From: Leptofilum sp965223285
GTDB taxonomy: Bacteria; Chloroflexota; Anaerolineae; Promineifilales; Promineifilaceae
Length of the DNA: 64,000 bases
Assembly (NCBI RefSeq): GCF_965223285.1
Contig: NZ_OZ244997.1
Coordinates: 1,426,001 to 1,490,000 of the forward strand
Direction of reading: 5' to 3'
Positions 33,069 through 41,441 of this stretch are shown one piece after another. The first letter of the stretch is position 1; every line of letters starts with the position of its first letter. Made by a program: the position numbers and the translations under genes. Below the pieces are notes generated by a model, which was not told where the DNA came from, did no database searches, and saw only the letters and a program-made list of their open reading frames with translations.

Positions 33069-34799
33069 ATGGCGACTATTGCAGTTCCCCAACCGCAGGA
33101 TGACACAAAATTTCGCACCTGTCCTGTTACCGCCCTTAAAGTTGATTTAGCAGCCGAAAAATTAATTATTGCCAATGCGGTAGCGGCCGTCGTCTTTTTG
33201 GCAATTGGTGGCTTATTTGCCTTACTTCTGGCGCTTACCCGCTGGCAAGCCATCCACCTGCTGAATCCCGTTTGGTTCTACCGCATCTTAACAGCCCACG
33301 GCTTTGATATGCTCGTTTGCTGGATTGTCTTTTTTGAGATTGCTGGCCTTTACTTTGGCAGTGCCGTCATGCTCAACGCCCGTTTGGTAATGCCCAAAGT
33401 TGGCTGGGCCGCTTTCATTCTTATGGCAGGCGGCGCAGTTTTAACCAACATCATGGTGTTGCTGGGCGAAGCAGACGTGATGTTCACCGCCTATGTGCCG
33501 CTAAAAGCGCATCCCCTCTTTTATTTAGGTATTGTGCTTTTTGCTGTCGGCGCATTAATTGCCGTCATTCTCTTCTTTGCGACGGTTGTGACTGCTAAAC
33601 GAGAACGGCGGTATGAAGGTTCGGCACCACTGGTTACTTACGGACTCATTGCTGCCGCCATCATTGCCGTTTATACATTGCTGGCTGGCGCGTTGGCATT
33701 TGTTCCAGCATTGCTATGGTCGCTGGATTGGATTCCAGCATTAGATCCTGGTTACTACCGCAACCTGTTTTGGGGCTTTGGCCATCCAGCGCAGCAAATT
33801 AACCTGGCGGCGATGGTGGCCATTTGGTATGCACTGGCAGCCATTACCGTTGGTGCCGTGCCGCTGAATGAAAAGCTGTCGCGGGCGGCGTTTATTCTTT
33901 ACGTGTTGTTCATCAATTTGGGATCTGCTCACCATTTGCTGACCGACCCTGGTTACAGCTTCATCTGGAAGGTAACGAACACCTCCTACGCGATGTATTT
34001 GGCCGTTTTGGGTAGCTTGATTCATGCTTTTTCCATTCCTGGAGCTGTTGAAGCAGCCCAGCGGCGCAAAGGATATACCAAGAGCCTGTTTGAATGGCTA
34101 CGCAAAGCACCCTGGCGAGAACCGGGCTTCTCCGCTTTGGTCATTTCCATGGTGTTGTTTGGTTGGATTGGTGGCGTTACGGGCGTGACGATTGGCACGG
34201 AGCAGGTCAATATGCTGGCGCACAATACCATGCGGCTGCCGGGTCATTTCCATGCAACCGTCGTCTCAGGCACCACGCTGGCCTTCATGGGGCTTACTTA
34301 TTACCTCATTCCGCTCATTTTCCGCCGTGAACTGAAGTTAAAGAGCTGGGCATCTCGCCAGCCCTATGTGTTTGGCTTTGGGATGCTGCTGGTTTCCATT
34401 GGCATGATTGCCAGTGGCTTGCAGGGTGTGCCGCGCCGTCATTGGGACATTACCTTTGCTTCGTCAACGTTTAAGGCGTTTATCCCCAGTACGGCCGAAT
34501 TTATGCTCGGCATCATGGGCATTGGCGCGATTATTGCTATCGTCGGCGGCATCATGTACATCACAGTTGTTCTAGTTTCCATCCTGACAGGTAAACGACA
34601 GGAAGCCCGCCGCCTGACGCTGGTGATGAGCCAGGAAAATCCGCTGGTGGATGATGCAATTCCTGCCAATGGGCAAGAAGCTACGGGCAAAATTGCGCCG
34701 AAGGGGACTGTGGTTTTGGTCTTTGCTTTCCTGATGTTTTTCGTCATCTACTACTTCAGTAACTGGTGGTTACTGGGTCGTACCTGGATGATTAGTTAA
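33069..34799 (+). CDS. B-family heme-copper oxidoreductase subunit I, active-site Tyr replaced (possible NO reductase)
   Basis: A 576-residue, about 13-helix catalytic subunit related to ba3 oxidases. Heme and CuB ligands are intact: H77 (TAHGFDM), H239 (GHPAQQIN), H288/H289 (SAHHLLTDPG), H393 and H395 (PGHFHAT). In oxygen reductases the CuB histidine is followed four residues later by a Tyr cross-linked to it (HPxxY, as HPIVY in the Thermus ba3 enzyme). Here that position, 243, is Gln. Loss of this Tyr is a hallmark of NO reductases derived from this superfamily, including the proposed eNOR group described from Chloroflexota and archaea, which keeps CuA. I therefore prefer an eNOR-like NO reductase, but oxygen reduction cannot be excluded. 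The start at 33069 has GAGGAGGAG upstream. Confidence 0.85.
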   Translation: MATIAVPQPQDDTKFRTCPVTALKVDLAAEKLIIANAVAAVVFLAIGGLFALLLALTRWQAIHLLNPVWFYRILTAHGFDMLVCWIVFFEIAGLYFGSAVMLNARLVMPKVGWAAFILMAGGAVLTNIMVLLGEADVMFTAYVPLKAHPLFYLGIVLFAVGALIAVILFFATVVTAKRERRYEGSAPLVTYGLIAAAIIAVYTLLAGALAFVPALLWSLDWIPALDPGYYRNLFWGFGHPAQQINLAAMVAIWYALAAITVGAVPLNEKLSRAAFILYVLFINLGSAHHLLTDPGYSFIWKVTNTSYAMYLAVLGSLIHAFSIPGAVEAAQRRKGYTKSLFEWLRKAPWREPGFSALVISMVLFGWIGGVTGVTIGTEQVNMLAHNTMRLPGHFHATVVSGTTLAFMGLTYYLIPLIFRRELKLKSWASRQPYVFGFGMLLVSIGMIASGLQGVPRRHWDITFASSTFKAFIPSTAEFMLGIMGIGAIIAIVGGIMYITVVLVSILTGKRQEARRLTLVMSQENPLVDDAIPANGQEATGKIAPKGTVVLVFAFLMFFVIYYFSNWWLLGRTWMIS

Positions 34800-34872
34800 G
34801 GTAATTGGGTAACTGCGTAATTGCGAATTGGTAATTACCAGTTACCTCCACTCCCACTTCCGTTGGTGAAAG

Positions 34873-35625
34873 ATGATTGCCGCTTTTGTGCTTGGATTAA
34901 CTGGTAGTTTAGGTCATTGCGCCACGATGTGCGGTGGGGTAACTGTGCTGTTGGCGCGTCGCGGGGTGACCCAGGGCTGGCATTGGGCATTGGTGCAGCT
35001 TGGCCGTGTGTTTAGCTATGCTATTTTGGGTTCGTTTGCTGGCTGGCTTGGCCAGGGATTGATGCCTGAAATGGAGATGGCAGATGCGCATGGTTCGCAC
35101 GGAGCAATACCTGTTTTGTCTGGGTTTGGTATTTGGCAGGGTGGTTTGGCTTTGCTTACGGCCGTTCTTGCATTTTATATGGCTCTGGCGATGTTGGGAA
35201 CCGTGCCGTCGCCAGAGCTGCTGCTGGTTCAGATTACGCACCGGTGGGGTAGGCTGATGCGTCGGTTGACGATTCAGCCCCGGCGGTCAACGGTGCAGGC
35301 CGGGCCGTTGACCGCTTTTGGATTGGGCATGGCTTGGGGCTTGTTGCCCTGCGGACTGGTGCTGGCTGCCTTACTAGCGGCAGCCGTGGCTGGTTCGCCG
35401 CTTCTGGGTGGGGCGACGATGTTACTCTTTGGGGTTGGTACCTGGCCTTTGACCTGGGGGATAAGATTATTATCAAGACGGCCGAATTGGCAAACGGCCG
35501 TGCCGCGATTGCGCGTTATTGGGGCGATTGCGGTGGTTTTATTTGGGGTACAGATGAGCCTGCGTGGCTTGGCAATGTGGGGCTGGGTGAGCCATCTTCA
35601 CGTAGGTAACGTGATGCTATGGTAA
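34873..35625 (+). CDS. SafE/TauE-like membrane protein (DsbD-like fold), oxidase cluster
   Basis: A 250-residue membrane protein with six helices of the type often annotated as sulfite exporter TauE/SafE or UreH-like and found next to ccoI/fixI copper ATPases. The N-terminal GLTGSLGHCATMCGG has the Cys pair typical of this group, and a second half begins GLGMAWGLLPCGLVLAA, showing the twofold pseudo-repeat. Such proteins are implicated in copper or thiol handling for oxidase maturation. It overlaps the following Cu-ATPase gene by seven bases, supporting a joint role in delivering copper to the CuA/CuB enzyme just upstream. Confidence 0.82.
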   Translation: MIAAFVLGLTGSLGHCATMCGGVTVLLARRGVTQGWHWALVQLGRVFSYAILGSFAGWLGQGLMPEMEMADAHGSHGAIPVLSGFGIWQGGLALLTAVLAFYMALAMLGTVPSPELLLVQITHRWGRLMRRLTIQPRRSTVQAGPLTAFGLGMAWGLLPCGLVLAALLAAAVAGSPLLGGATMLLFGVGTWPLTWGIRLLSRRPNWQTAVPRLRVIGAIAVVLFGVQMSLRGLAMWGWVSHLHVGNVMLW

Positions 35626-38036
35626 GTGAAGTGGTTGCCTGCGATTTGTGTGGTTTGCCTGCTTGGCACCCAATTGCGGGAAAGAGCGGGGGGACTTTTT
35701 GCTGCCCATCTTGCCATGAGGTGAGCAATTTGCTGCGTGAGGCAGAAGTTGTTGATGAGGTAACTGGTTCTTCCTTTGTAAATGAGGGGGGTGGGGTGGA
35801 AACGGCCGTATTCTCGCTGGGTGGTTTGTGGTGCCCCTCTTGTGCCTGGCTCATTCGGGAGCGTCTCAGCCGCACCCCTGGCGTTGCTGAAGCCGAGGTG
35901 AGCTTTTTGCAGCGCGAAGCGCGCGTTTGTTACGATCCAGAGCGCGTCAGGCAAAAGCGCATCATGCGGCGGGTGCGGCAGCTGGGGTACAACGCCTGGC
36001 CAGAGGGCAAGTCAGCCAAGGATGAAGAAGAAGCGCATTGGAATCGGCTGCTGATCAGCGGTGTGTTAACCATGCACATTATGCTGTTGAGCTTCATGAT
36101 TTACTTTCGCCAGTGGACGGGCCGCGCTTCTGTGGAGACTGAATGGCTGGTCCACATCTTCGAAATCATGATTCTGTTTATGAGCGTGCCAACGGTCCTC
36201 ATTTTAGGGCTGCCCATCTTGCGGGCGGGATTGGCTGGCTTGCTGCGGGGGCAGCCCAATACGCATACGCTCATTGCTGTTGGGGCATTTTCAGCATTTG
36301 GCTTGTCGCTGCGAAACTTTTTGGTGGGTCAGGGTGACATCTATTTTGATACGGCCGCTGTGTTGCTCTTTTTGGTGGCCATTGGGCGATGGCTGGAGAT
36401 GCGGGCGCATAAAGTGAGCAGCCGGGCGGTTGAACAGCTTTGGCAGCGAATGCCGCCACAGGCAACCTGGCTTACTGCGGATGGCGAACAGCAGATTGCT
36501 GCGGATGCCGTTCCGCCCGGTGCCCGGCTGCTGGTGCGCCCTGGTGAACGGTTCCCGGTAGATGGCATTGTGGCCGTGGGCCAGGGGGATGTGGATGAAA
36601 GTTTGCTGACGGGCGAGCCAGAAGCGGTTTGTCGCCGCAGGGGGGCTCGGGTGTTGGCCGGCACCATCAACCTGGATGGCTCATTTGAGGTGATTGCCTC
36701 CGCCACTGGCACATCCACCATGATGGGGCAGATTGGCCATCTGCTGCACCAGGCGTTGTGGCAGCGGTCGCCCGTGGAGCGATTGGCAGACAGGGTGGCG
36801 GCCTGGATGACGCCAACGGCCGTTTTGCTGGCAACAATCACCTTTATTTACTGGTCGAACCAGGCTGGCTTTGAAGTGGCGCTCATTTATTCCCTGTCTG
36901 TTTTGCTGATTGCTTGTCCCTGTGCCTTGGGCATTGCCACGCCGCTGTCACTCTGGCTCAGCTTGGGGCGGGCCACGGAGTTAGGCATCATCTTGCACCA
37001 GACGGGCGTGCTGGAGCAGTTGGCGCAGGTGAACCAGGTCTTTCTGGACAAGACGGGGACGCTCACGCAACGGCCGTTGCGCGTGCAGACCATCGCCACA
37101 GAACAGCTACCGGAAGCGCAGTTTATGGCCTGGGTAACGGCCGTTGAAGCCAATTCAGAACATCCAGTGGCTCAAGCTATCGTTGCGGACGTTCCACTCA
37201 AAAACAGATCACTTAGGATTGAAAATTTCCGTGCCTTGCCGGGTGAAGGTGTTACGGCACTGGTAGATGATCTGCCTGCTTGGGTTGGCAGCTATGGCTT
37301 AATGAAGGCTGTGAACCTTTCGCTATCGGCGCAGTTGGCAGATGTGGTGCGACGGTATCATTTGCAAGGGTTGCGGGTGATTTATGCGGGCTGGGCTGGC
37401 TGCGTGCAGGGTGTCATCGGCTTGGGAGAACGATTGCGCCCAGAGACGGCCGTTACCCTGCAAACCTTAACCGAGATGGGAATGCAGGTTTCTGTTCTAA
37501 CAGGCGATGATGCGATTGCTGGACGGCGTTGGCAAGCGCAGCTTGGCGTGCCCGTACATGCTGCGCTGACGCCCGCTGAAAAAGTGGCTCAGCTACAATC
37601 TGCTGGGGCTGGGTCGCTTATGGTGGGGGATGGCATCAATGATGGCCCAGCTTTGGCAGCAGCTTCGGTGGGGATTGCCGTGAGCCAGGGAACTGATATT
37701 GCCCAGGAAGCTGCCGACGCCATTTTGATTCAGCAGAATTTAACGGCCGTTCCCTGGCTGCTTAAACTTTCTCGTCGGACGATGCAGATAGTGCGGCAAA
37801 ATCTGGTTTGGGCCTTTATTTACAACATCGTGGGGTTGGGGCTGGCAATGACGGGGCATTTGCAGCCTGCCCTGGCCGCTTTGTTGATGGTGCTGAGCAG
37901 TGCTGTGGTGACGGGCAATGCCTTCCGGCTACGAAAATTCCCTATTGGCGCGCAGCAAATTGAATCTGCTGGGGTTGCTGATGATCTAAGCCCCTCTGTT
38001 CCAAATATCTCAACGAAAGCAATTTCACATGGCTAA
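35619..38036 (+). CDS. Copper-transporting P1B-type ATPase (CcoI/FixI-like)
   Basis: An 805-residue heavy-metal P-type ATPase. The N-terminus has a cysteine-rich region (ACDLCGLPAWHP and CCPSCHEV), then an HMA domain with GLWCPSCAW (about residues 69-77). Eight helices follow, including the CPC motif IACPCALGIATP (about residue 433), the phosphorylation site DKTGTLTQ (about 477) and GDGINDGPALAAA (about 669). The N-terminal arrangement and genetic linkage match CcoI/FixI, which exports Cu for assembly of heme-copper oxidases. It overlaps both neighbours by a few bases, so it belongs to the same transcript as subunits I and II. Confidence 0.92.
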   Translation: MVSEVVACDLCGLPAWHPIAGKSGGTFCCPSCHEVSNLLREAEVVDEVTGSSFVNEGGGVETAVFSLGGLWCPSCAWLIRERLSRTPGVAEAEVSFLQREARVCYDPERVRQKRIMRRVRQLGYNAWPEGKSAKDEEEAHWNRLLISGVLTMHIMLLSFMIYFRQWTGRASVETEWLVHIFEIMILFMSVPTVLILGLPILRAGLAGLLRGQPNTHTLIAVGAFSAFGLSLRNFLVGQGDIYFDTAAVLLFLVAIGRWLEMRAHKVSSRAVEQLWQRMPPQATWLTADGEQQIAADAVPPGARLLVRPGERFPVDGIVAVGQGDVDESLLTGEPEAVCRRRGARVLAGTINLDGSFEVIASATGTSTMMGQIGHLLHQALWQRSPVERLADRVAAWMTPTAVLLATITFIYWSNQAGFEVALIYSLSVLLIACPCALGIATPLSLWLSLGRATELGIILHQTGVLEQLAQVNQVFLDKTGTLTQRPLRVQTIATEQLPEAQFMAWVTAVEANSEHPVAQAIVADVPLKNRSLRIENFRALPGEGVTALVDDLPAWVGSYGLMKAVNLSLSAQLADVVRRYHLQGLRVIYAGWAGCVQGVIGLGERLRPETAVTLQTLTEMGMQVSVLTGDDAIAGRRWQAQLGVPVHAALTPAEKVAQLQSAGAGSLMVGDGINDGPALAAASVGIAVSQGTDIAQEAADAILIQQNLTAVPWLLKLSRRTMQIVRQNLVWAFIYNIVGLGLAMTGHLQPALAALLMVLSSAVVTGNAFRLRKFPIGAQQIESAGVADDLSPSVPNISTKAISHG

Positions 38037-40194
38037 ACAATCTTCAATTTATCCGCGTCGTCGCTGGTTGCGAGCGATGGAACGCGTCACGGCTCGCTTT
38101 GAGGGATTGATTAATCGGTTTAGTACGGTAAATGAACGGATACGGCCGTACAATCCACTTTATCATTTAGGTACGTTGGCGATTTTCCTGCTCATTGTTC
38201 TGACAGTAACCGGCATATACCTCACCATTTTTTACCGCCCCGGCGTCGAGCGCGCTTATCCGAGCGTTGTCGGTATCTCGGCTACTTGGTTTGGCTCGCT
38301 CATGCGCACCATCCATCGCTATGCTTCAGACGGGTTGATTGTTGTCTCGATTTTGCACGCGCTCAAAACATTTTTTAGCGATCGGTTTTGGGGCAGCCGC
38401 TGGCTGGCGTGGGTCTCTGGCTGGGTGTTGGTGGTTCTATTTTGGCTCATTGGCCTGATGGGCTATTGGCTCATCTGGGATCAGCCTGCGCAATGGCTAA
38501 CAGAATACTTTATTCAGCTACTGCAAGGCCCGTTTGCGTTTACATTTTATGGTGGCCAAATCGAGTCAGCTACTTTCTCGCTCTTTGTCATTGTCCTGTT
38601 TTTGCACATTTTTCTGCCGATTTTGCTCATTATCGGCATTATTATTCATTTGCTGCGGCTGGCGCGAGCCAACTATTGGGCACCTCGTTGGATCATGGTT
38701 GCTTCCCTTTTTGTACTTGTGGTGTTGTCTCTCTGGCGGCCACTGCAACTGGCGTTGCCGGCCAATATGGACGTTTTGATGCAGCAAGTGCCTTTAGATT
38801 GGTGGTACATGGGCTTTTTGCCGTTGGCGGGCAGCATGGGAGACGGGTTGTTTTGGGGAACGGCCGTACTTCTCTTCTTGCTGATTACGGCCATTCCCTG
38901 GCTACGCCCCGGCCAGCATGATGGCCCCGCCATCGTGATCGATGCAAACTGTACGGGATGCAGCGCCTGTGCCAAAGAGTGTCCGTATACGGCCATCGAT
39001 ATGGTCGAGCGCAACGATGAGAGTGAGTACAATTTGCTCGCCGTCGTTCGGTCCAATTTGTGCACGGGTTGTGGCATCTGTGTCGGCGCCTGCCCAGATA
39101 AAGCGATTGAATTGGATCGCCTGCATTCCAGAGTGATCCGGCAAGATTTGCAGCGTAATTTAAGTCTTGCACAAGCAGGAGGCGATCCCGCAATTGCGGT
39201 TTACGCTTGCGAGCGACACGCTGCTCTGGGTACATTGCCGCCATTGGCTGCGCCACAGCCTGTGGCCGAAGCAACGGCAACCGTCGGCGGGGCGATTCCG
39301 TTGTTGCAGGCCAAGCAGCCGCCGCGCATCAACGTGGGCAGTTGGCCAGACAGCCAGGGGCAGCCTCGCCCGGTAATTACCTGTGTGGTACCTTGCACGG
39401 GAATGCTTCACCCCAATTGGGCGGCGGAGACGATGGAAGCGGGCGGCGCAGGTGCCATTGTGGTGAGCTGCCCGGCACATGATTGTTCGCACCGTGAAGG
39501 ACCCAGCTGGATCGCGCGTCGCCTTCAGCGGCGACGCACCCTGCGCAAAGGAAACGTCCATTTTTGGGAGCTGGCTCCAGGTAGCCGTCAGCAGGTGCTT
39601 TCGCTGTGGGCGCAGATGATTGGGGATGAAACGGCAGCAGCGTCTGCCAAGCAGGCGGGCACGGTTATTGGGAGTAGGACGGCCGTTGCCATGTCCTCTC
39701 GTTGGGCGCATCTGCGTCATGGTCTTGCCGGACTGCTGCTATTATTCTTCACCTTCCTGGGGGCCATTTGGCTAACACCGCTCACGTCTACGGGAGTGCA
39801 GGATTCTGGCCAAATTCGGCTGGTTATTAACCACGGTGGCCAAGTAATCGCCAATTCTGGCGAACTGTCTGCTGACATTTTGGATAAATTGCCAGAAAAC
39901 GTTGACCCTGCTCAGGTGCTAGGTGGTGAACGCTTTCCCGTGCGTTTGCGTTTGCTGGTAGATGGTGCTGCCGTGATTGAAACGAGCTATGAAGCGCGGG
40001 GCCTGCGTCGGGAAGGCTCCATTTATGGCATAGAGTCTTGGCCTGTTGCCCCCGGTGCCCATGATGTGACCGTATGGCTAATGGATGATGAGATTGAATG
40101 GCGATTGGTTTTTGAAGAGTCTGTGACCGTAACAGAAAATGGTGTCGTTGGGCTGGTTTATAATGCTGAACGTGATGTTTTTGAACCAAGATAG
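38029..40194 (+). CDS. Fusion: cytochrome b - 2x[4Fe-4S] ferredoxin - MvhD-like domain - membrane/outer domain
   Basis: A 721-residue multidomain protein. Residues 1-300 are a cytochrome b with paired heme ligands: IHRYASDGLIVVSILH and LHIFLPILLIIGIIIH both fit HX13H. Residues 300-365 are a two-cluster ferredoxin (CTGCSACAKECP and CTGCGICVGACP). Residues 385-490 resemble the MvhD/FrhD hydrogenase iron-sulfur subunit (VYACERHAALG, VPCTGMLHP, SCPAHDCSHREGP). A further helix (about 564-585) leads to an outer domain of 130 residues. The architecture suggests electron flow between quinone pool and cytoplasmic low-potential carriers, or a cytochrome bc-like donor to the oxidoreductase encoded upstream. 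It overlaps the Cu-ATPase gene by eight bases. The combination is unusual; its exact reaction is unknown. Confidence 0.85.
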   Translation: MAKQSSIYPRRRWLRAMERVTARFEGLINRFSTVNERIRPYNPLYHLGTLAIFLLIVLTVTGIYLTIFYRPGVERAYPSVVGISATWFGSLMRTIHRYASDGLIVVSILHALKTFFSDRFWGSRWLAWVSGWVLVVLFWLIGLMGYWLIWDQPAQWLTEYFIQLLQGPFAFTFYGGQIESATFSLFVIVLFLHIFLPILLIIGIIIHLLRLARANYWAPRWIMVASLFVLVVLSLWRPLQLALPANMDVLMQQVPLDWWYMGFLPLAGSMGDGLFWGTAVLLFLLITAIPWLRPGQHDGPAIVIDANCTGCSACAKECPYTAIDMVERNDESEYNLLAVVRSNLCTGCGICVGACPDKAIELDRLHSRVIRQDLQRNLSLAQAGGDPAIAVYACERHAALGTLPPLAAPQPVAEATATVGGAIPLLQAKQPPRINVGSWPDSQGQPRPVITCVVPCTGMLHPNWAAETMEAGGAGAIVVSCPAHDCSHREGPSWIARRLQRRRTLRKGNVHFWELAPGSRQQVLSLWAQMIGDETAAASAKQAGTVIGSRTAVAMSSRWAHLRHGLAGLLLLFFTFLGAIWLTPLTSTGVQDSGQIRLVINHGGQVIANSGELSADILDKLPENVDPAQVLGGERFPVRLRLLVDGAAVIETSYEARGLRREGSIYGIESWPVAPGAHDVTVWLMDDEIEWRLVFEESVTVTENGVVGLVYNAERDVFEPR

Positions 40195-40202
40195 AAACCA
40201 GA

Positions 40203-40412
40203 ATGCAGCAAACGATTATTGGCTTTCAGAAAGATGAGGTTGGTGACTGGACGGCCGTCCTGAAATGTGGGCATAGGCAGCATGTGCGCCACAATCCGCC
40301 GCTGACAAACCGGCCTTGGGTGCTTACAGAAAGCGGCCGGCAAAAATATATAGGCTTTACGCTCAACTGCAAGCTGTGTGATGAAGTGGAAGAAGAACAG
40401 GCGGATTTCTAA
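40203..40412 (+). CDS. DUF3565 protein
   Basis: A 69-residue protein of the DUF3565 family: IIGFQKDEVGDWTAVLKCGH, then QHVRHNPPLTNRPWVLTESG and LNCKLCDE. The conserved Cys/His residues suggest a small metal- or heme-linked site, but the function is unknown. Members often lie near respiratory or Crp/Fnr genes. It follows the cytochrome b fusion gene after eight bases and precedes a Crp/Fnr regulator. Confidence 0.88.
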   Translation: MQQTIIGFQKDEVGDWTAVLKCGHRQHVRHNPPLTNRPWVLTESGRQKYIGFTLNCKLCDEVEEEQADF

Positions 40413-40431
40413 AAATACCTAAAAACATGGT

Positions 40432-41142
40432 ATGATTTTGCCTATGAAATCTGCTAAAACTCGACAAATCATCTCGCGCTGTGCCTTGATGCACAATCTG
40501 AACGATCTAACTTGCGATGTCATCATTGAGCACAGTAAGCCGCGCCTGGTTGAGAAGGGGGAATACTTTTTTCATCAGGGGGAAGATGCAACGACGATGT
40601 ATATTTTGCTGTCTGGTCGAGCAAAATTGGCCCAGGTGACACAGGCGGGAAACCAGGTAATTGTAAATTATTGCCGTGCGGGTGACGGGCTTGGCATTAT
40701 TGTAGCCTTGAGCCACACAGTCTATCCACTGTCGGCAGAAGCCGTAACGGCTTGCCAGGCACTCTCTTGGCAGCGGGAAATTATTGAGCAGCTGATGCTG
40801 GCACATCCGCAATTGGCTGTTAACGGGATGGGGATGATCGCCAATCGGTTTGTAAAGCTACAGGATCGCTTTCAGGATATTTCTACCCGTCGGGTAGAGC
40901 AGCGCATTGCCCGTGCCTTGCTGCGGCTGGTACGGCAATTTGGGAAGAAGGTGGCGGAAGGGGTGTTAATCGACATGCCGCTGTCCCGACAAGATTTGGC
41001 GGAAATGACAGGGACAAATCTTTACAATGTGAGCCGGATTTTGAGCGAGTGGGAGCGGGCAGAATGGGTATGCAGCCAGCGTCAGCGCATCATTTTGTGC
41101 AAGGCACATGAACTTGTGGTGTTAGCGGAAGATTTGGATTAA
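40432..41142 (+). CDS. Crp/Fnr-family transcription regulator (respiratory block)
   Basis: A 236-residue regulator with an N-terminal cyclic-nucleotide-type beta-barrel (GEYFFHQGEDATTMYILLSG) and a C-terminal winged helix (LSRQDLAEMTGTNLYNVSRI). The [4Fe-4S]-binding Cys pattern of FNR is absent, placing it nearer the DNR/NnrR-like or general Crp types. Starts at 40432 and 40444 are both possible. It closes the oxidoreductase/copper block and probably regulates it in response to NO, redox state or oxygen. It is similar in layout to the second Crp/Fnr protein at 57980-58714 (both have a TGTxLYxVSRI helix). Confidence 0.85.
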   Translation: MILPMKSAKTRQIISRCALMHNLNDLTCDVIIEHSKPRLVEKGEYFFHQGEDATTMYILLSGRAKLAQVTQAGNQVIVNYCRAGDGLGIIVALSHTVYPLSAEAVTACQALSWQREIIEQLMLAHPQLAVNGMGMIANRFVKLQDRFQDISTRRVEQRIARALLRLVRQFGKKVAEGVLIDMPLSRQDLAEMTGTNLYNVSRILSEWERAEWVCSQRQRIILCKAHELVVLAEDLD

Positions 41143-41205
41143 GAGGATTAGAGACGCGTTGTTGAGATCGCAACATTGCTTTGAATTGGATTTGGGAAAG
41201 CCATC

Positions 41206-41430
41206 ATGAACCAAAAACCGCCTGTGACGTTAGAAAAAATAGCAGAAACGATCATTTCTGATTTACTGGAGATGTGGCCGGAAACGGCCGTACTCTTCAA
41301 GCAGCACAATATGGCCTGCGTTGGCTGTGCGGTCGCACCCTTCTACTCGGTTGATGACGCTATCTCAATTTATGGCCTGCCGCGCGAGGATTTTTTGCAA
41401 GAACTGCTCTCTTTGATTCAGAAGCAATGA
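41206..41430 (+). CDS. DUF1858 protein
   Basis: A 74-residue protein with the DUF1858 signature: TIISDLLEMWPETAVLFKQH followed by NMACVGCAVAPFYSV. The CXXC pair may form a redox disulfide; the family is associated with hybrid-cluster proteins and NO/redox metabolism, though its role is unproven. It lies at the end of the respiratory block and is convergent with the exoribonuclease gene. Its presence beside a Crp/Fnr regulator fits an NO-related function of the block. Confidence 0.85.
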   Translation: MNQKPPVTLEKIAETIISDLLEMWPETAVLFKQHNMACVGCAVAPFYSVDDAISIYGLPREDFLQELLSLIQKQ

Positions 41431-41441
41431 GCCACAAGCGA

